Source of the DNA: Candidatus Aegiribacteria sp.
Lineage (GTDB): Bacteria > Fermentibacterota > Fermentibacteria > Fermentibacterales > Fermentibacteraceae
Direction: 5' to 3'
Assembly (NCBI GenBank): GCA_030634715.1
Contig: DAOWAG010000019.1
Location: 1-10,279, forward strand
DNA: 10,279 bases
Below are positions 7,923 through 10,279 of the stretch, one piece after another; position 1 is the first letter of the stretch; every line of letters starts with the position of its first letter. Both the position numbers and the translations under genes were made by a program. The notes beneath the pieces are model-generated. The model had not been told where the DNA came from. It saw only the letters and a list, made by a program, of their open reading frames with translations, and did not search any database.

Positions 7923-9209
7923 ATGCAGTTGTTTTCATGGCTTCCGTTCGTCTCCGGTAGTAGCGAGAAAAAACTTTTCCGTCCTCTGGGTGAAGATGAG
8001 AAAAAGGCTTTCAAACTCCATCTGATATCCGCGATTCTCGGCGGAATTTCGGTGGGCGTAATCATCAATCACGAATATATCGCTGTTAACGGGCTCAACG
8101 CTTCACAGTGGCAGATAACCGCGCTGACCATGCTCTGGCCGATAAGTAATATTCTTTCTGTATTCATAAATCACTGGATCGACAGCCGTGGAAGATACGA
8201 TAGAGCCATACTCGTGATCGGTGTTCTATCAAGGCTCCCTGTCGCCCTGATGTTCTTTTCATCAAATGTCAACGTGATGCTGATTCTTCTCCTGTTTTTC
8301 TTTGCTTCGAACAGCGTTCTTATTCCGGCACAGAACGCAATAATGAAACATCGATATCGCTCGAGCAACAGAGCAAGGTTGTTCGGATGGTGGTCAAGCG
8401 TTCTTACTCTTTTCAGTCTTCCAATGGCAATGTTCGTTGGAGCTCTTCTCGATCTTGATTTCCAGTATTACAGGATACTTTTTGTTGTAGAGGCTCTCTT
8501 CGGAGCCGGACAGGCAGTATTCCTCTCTATCATGGCCAGGGGAATGAAGGCGGGTGTGTCTGAAAAATCAACAGGGAAGGGCATTGCTCATTTCCTCGGG
8601 AGTCTCTGGGCTGTTTTCAGAAGGGATAAGGAATTCGCCTATTTTGAGACCTTTTTTTTCCTGTACGGGATCGCATTCCTGATGATACTGCCTGTTATAC
8701 CATTCTTCGCTACTGACAGGCTGGGTCTTGATTACGAGCAATACGCCATGGCAAAAGGTGTTATTGGACAGATGGGCGTGCTCTTTCTGTCACCTTTAAT
8801 GGGTGTACGCCTTGAGAGACTTCATCCATTTAGATTTACAGGGATAATCTGCCTTGTTCTTGCTCTCTACCCGCTTTCAATGGCATTCGGGAACTGGATA
8901 CCTGAACTGGGAACTTTCTTCTTCTATTTTGCCTTTGTGATTTTTTCAGTGGGAATGGCGGGAGTCAGAATATCATGGAGCATTTCAAGCATGCACTTCG
9001 CTCCACACGGGCAGGAAGCCACATACCAGGGACTCCATATAACTCTAACAGCTCTTCGAGCAAGTTTTGCCCCCATACTGGGAAGCGTACTCCTTCATTA
9101 TTTTGGATACTCAGAAGCCTTCCTTGTCTCAACAGGGATTTTCATCATTGCCGGAATACTTTTCCTGGCAAGGTACAGGAAGAGAAGAGCAGAGGGGGCA
9201 ATAGCCTGA
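7923..9209 (+). CDS. Major facilitator superfamily (MFS) transporter, substrate unknown
   Basis: A 428-residue integral membrane protein with about 12 hydrophobic segments arranged as two halves joined by a polar loop near residues 207-222, the normal MFS layout. The loop after the second helix, INHWIDSRGRYDRAIL (82-97), is a recognisable form of MFS motif A (Asp-Arg-Gly-Arg pattern), and HRYRSSNRARLFGWWSS at 143-159 resembles the cytoplasmic loop of efflux-type members. The C-terminus is short and basic (RYRKRRAEG). The start, 3 bases after the cysC stop, has a weak GAGAG at 7911-7915, within the cysC end, so the two genes are probably co-translated. It does not look like a SulP or CysTWA sulfate transporter. 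A link to sulfur or to PAPS-derived products rests only on position. An eight-T run lies at 8652-8659. Confidence 0.88.
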   Translation: MQLFSWLPFVSGSSEKKLFRPLGEDEKKAFKLHLISAILGGISVGVIINHEYIAVNGLNASQWQITALTMLWPISNILSVFINHWIDSRGRYDRAILVIGVLSRLPVALMFFSSNVNVMLILLLFFFASNSVLIPAQNAIMKHRYRSSNRARLFGWWSSVLTLFSLPMAMFVGALLDLDFQYYRILFVVEALFGAGQAVFLSIMARGMKAGVSEKSTGKGIAHFLGSLWAVFRRDKEFAYFETFFFLYGIAFLMILPVIPFFATDRLGLDYEQYAMAKGVIGQMGVLFLSPLMGVRLERLHPFRFTGIICLVLALYPLSMAFGNWIPELGTFFFYFAFVIFSVGMAGVRISWSISSMHFAPHGQEATYQGLHITLTALRASFAPILGSVLLHYFGYSEAFLVSTGIFIIAGILFLARYRKRRAEGAIA

Positions 9210-9214
9210 ATGAA

Positions 9215-9248
9215 ATGGGGACACGCAGCAGAGCCTGCATGTCCCCAT
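9215..9248. terminator. Strong hairpin that may act as a bidirectional terminator
   Basis: ATGGGGACA (9215-9223) pairs with TGTCCCCAT (9240-9248) over 9 bases. After one C-A mismatch the inner GCAG (9225-9228) pairs with CTGC (9235-9238) around a six-base loop. It starts 6 bases after the MFS stop, between convergent genes, where a shared terminator is expected. Neither side has a real U-tract (GGGGTGATG follows on the plus strand, ATTTCATTC on the minus strand), so classic intrinsic termination is doubtful. It may simply be one arm of the larger palindrome. Confidence 0.35.
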
Positions 9249-9286
9249 GGGGTGATGTTTACTTCCTGGCTCTAGTGGGTGTCCCC
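9217..9286. repeat. 70-base imperfect palindrome (REP-like or small MITE-like element) between convergent genes
   Basis: The ends GGGGACAC (9217-9224) and GTGTCCCC (9279-9286) are perfect 8-base inverted repeats. Reading inward, AGAGCC (9230-9235) and GGCTCT (9268-9273) pair in the same register, so 16 of the 19 terminal bases on each side match. Nested within it is a shorter hairpin (9215-9248), and a perfect palindrome CCCCATGGGG (9243-9252). The left GGGGACA can pair with either TGTCCCC copy, so the two folds exclude each other. Such GGGGACA/TGTCCCC dyads are reminiscent of REP sequences mobilised by IS200-type (RAYT) transposases, but no transposase is present and I see no target-site duplication. 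The element ends six bases before the stop codon of the leftward gene. Confidence 0.6.
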
Positions 9287-9292
9287 TTACCG

Positions 9293-9802
9293 CTAGAAGT
9301 TTATACCAGCTGTAAGACCGAGCCAGGTCTCGTCGAAGTCGAGATCAACTAAGTGGTATTTCAGACTTGCTTCGATGTCCATGCCTCCGGTGGGTAGGAT
9401 CATTCCAACGTTACCGTAGGCACCAAACTTACTTTCCGTGTTATCGACCTTATCCCCCCCATAATTAGTGAAACTCACTGATGTTATGTGAAGAGCAAGA
9501 CCTCCGCCATAGAAGATCGGCCCGGAATAAGTGCGGATTCCGGCCAGCAATGGAATCATGTTTGCTGAATAGTCGGTTGCCCCGGGTAATCCATCATTGC
9601 TGAGAGGAGCATAGCTGACACTTCCCTCAATGGCGAACATCGGCAAGTGCGCGAGAATATCCACGCCGAAGACAGGACTGGTATTAAATCGATCCAGATC
9701 ATCCCCTGTCGGTATTAACACACCGGCATGACCGCCGAATTCAACAAGGCCAGAGAAAGCGGAGAAGGAAGCTGCAAGAAGAACGATCAGCAGAAATTTC
9801 AT
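9293..9802 (-). CDS. Small outer-membrane beta-barrel protein, function unknown
   Basis: A 169-residue protein with a Sec signal peptide: MK, a hydrophobic stretch to about residue 13, then a likely signal peptidase I site near AFS-GL (residues 15-19). The mature part alternates hydrophobic and polar residues and is rich in Gly and aromatics (GLVEFGGHAGVLIP, IFYGGGLALHITS, GAYGNVGMILP). It ends in Phe (LGLTAGINF), the usual C-terminal recognition signal for the outer-membrane assembly machinery. Its size fits an eight-stranded barrel. I do not recognise a specific family; OmpA-barrel-like or OmpW-like porins are general comparisons only. The start is supported by AAGGTG at 9807-9812, and a good promoter lies just upstream. 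The predicted loop around 112-124 is encoded across a run of seven Gs. It is downstream of, and probably independent from, the HAD gene. Confidence 0.75.
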   Translation of the reverse strand: MKFLLIVLLAASFSAFSGLVEFGGHAGVLIPTGDDLDRFNTSPVFGVDILAHLPMFAIEGSVSYAPLSNDGLPGATDYSANMIPLLAGIRTYSGPIFYGGGLALHITSVSFTNYGGDKVDNTESKFGAYGNVGMILPTGGMDIEASLKYHLVDLDFDETWLGLTAGINF

Positions 9803-9806
9803 ATTT

Positions 9807-9812
9807 CACCTT
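9807..9812 (-). promoter_or_regulatory. Ribosome binding site of the beta-barrel gene
   Basis: On the minus strand the sequence reads AAGGTG, then AAAT, then the ATG at 9802-9800. This is the clearest Shine-Dalgarno on the leftward strand and fixes the start used for the outer-membrane protein. Confidence 0.65.
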
Positions 9813-9834
9813 TCTGTTCTTGAGTGTTAATATT

Positions 9835-9863
9835 ATTCTAGAATATGGGATTATTGGAGTCAA
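9835..9863 (-). promoter_or_regulatory. Sigma70-type promoter for the beta-barrel gene
   Basis: On the minus strand the -35 box TTGACT (9863-9858) and the -10 box TAGAAT (9840-9835) are separated by exactly 17 bases. Each matches five of six consensus positions. A start about 7 bases below the -10 (near 9828) would give a leader of roughly 25 bases carrying the AAGGTG ribosome site. The -35 box overlaps the TGA stop of the upstream HAD gene (9862-9860), so the barrel gene can be transcribed on its own despite lying only 57 bases behind it. The match is to the general bacterial consensus; the host's own promoter preference is unknown. Confidence 0.6.
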
Positions 9864-10279
9864 CTATTTCTGTCATTCAGATAAATCTTCAGATCGGCTG
9901 TTTTTCTTAGTTCCAGCACTCTCGGTCCCTTTGCCGAAAAATCACCATCCGGTTGTATTAAAACAAAATCAACTCCTGCTGCTTCAGCAGCGCGCATATC
10001 ACTTCCGATGCTGTCACCGATAAATAGTGTTGCTTCCGGTGTTGAATCAGCGAGTCTCATGGCCAGCTGCAGTATCGCAGGGTCAGGTTTGGCGTATCCA
10101 ACCTCGCAGCTCACAACCAGGAGGTCCAGATATTCCATCAGTCCCGCCTTCACCAGCCTCTTCCTCTGAACCGGTCCCAGACCATTTGTAACAATTCCGA
10201 TTGTATGGTTTGTTTTCAGTGAGATAAGCAGGTCTATTACTCCGGGGAGCGCCTCCCCGTGCTTCGACATTGCTTCGAA
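9860..10279 (-). CDS. HAD-superfamily hydrolase (YjjG-like nucleotidase/phosphatase), 5' truncated by window edge
   Basis: The C-terminal part of a haloacid-dehalogenase-type phosphatase. Numbering from the Met at 10270, motif II is the Thr of IVTNG (T28), motif III is the Lys of YAKPDP (K61), and motif IV is GDSIGSD (D86, D91). The wording around LPGVIDLLISLK, TNGLGPVQRKRL and DLLVVSCEVGYAKP resembles the YjjG/pyrimidine 5'-nucleotidase branch. The frame stays open to the window edge (three further codons read Phe-Glu-Ala), and the nucleophile motif I (DxDxT) is not in view, so the Met at 10270 is internal and the gene starts beyond the window. The end is complete (TGA at 9862-9860). The last ~25 residues (VLELRKTADLKIYLNDRNS) form the usual final strand region. 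The substrate cannot be assigned. Confidence 0.88.
   Translation of the reverse strand, partial: FEAMSKHGEALPGVIDLLISLKTNHTIGIVTNGLGPVQRKRLVKAGLMEYLDLLVVSCEVGYAKPDPAILQLAMRLADSTPEATLFIGDSIGSDMRAAEAAGVDFVLIQPDGDFSAKGPRVLELRKTADLKIYLNDRNS

Noticed and set aside
8975..9352. A 125-codon frame running from the MFS gene across the palindrome.
   Set aside because: It is a shadow of the MFS gene and then reads through the 70-base repeat and the antisense of the barrel gene; no domain features.

Overview
The window is a compact, gene-dense bacterial segment with roughly mid-40s percent G+C by eye. Six genes read rightwards and two read leftwards at the right end. The best lineage clue is the topoisomerase pair at 3245-7227: both subunits resemble the topoisomerase IV proteins I remember from Bacteroidetes and related phyla (short ~600-residue B subunit, a TEGxSAxGS-type TOPRIM motif, an A subunit with an HPHGDxSIGDALV motif). 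A leftward gene for a secreted beta-barrel with a C-terminal Phe shows an outer membrane. Together these suggest a Gram-negative member or relative of the FCB group; nothing here fixes the phylum or species.

Left part (2-3133): the 3' part of a long-chain acyl-CoA synthetase gene, whose N-terminus lies outside the window, is followed after 3 bases by a polysaccharide-flippase-like (MOP/Wzx) membrane protein. They look co-transcribed and point to envelope or lipid metabolism. A 111-base gap (3134-3244) then holds a weak -10 candidate between two copies of a 9-base direct repeat.

Middle (3245-7227): parE and parC overlap by 4 bases (ATGA) and form a complete type IIA topoisomerase. The catalytic residues are present. 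The positions matching the classical quinolone-contact residues are not the usual ones, and the A subunit ends in a long acidic tail. Then come cysC (APS kinase, 7296-7919) and, after 3 bases, an MFS transporter (7923-9209), a tight pair with no other sulfate-assimilation gene in view.

Right part (9210-10279): the rightward run meets a leftward run. The convergent gap holds a 70-base imperfect palindrome (9217-9286) with GGGGACAC/GTGTCCCC ends and a nested, mutually exclusive hairpin, resembling a REP-type or small non-autonomous mobile repeat. On the minus strand a HAD-family phosphatase gene, cut by the window edge, is followed by a small outer-membrane beta-barrel gene with its own well-formed sigma70-type promoter (TTGACT-17-TAGAAT) overlapping the HAD stop codon.

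I did not find a clearly new multi-gene system. The most interesting items are the palindromic element, the topoisomerase variants, and the cysC-MFS pair. No gene-free stretch exceeds about 110 bases, and no tRNA, rRNA, CRISPR array or transposase is visible.
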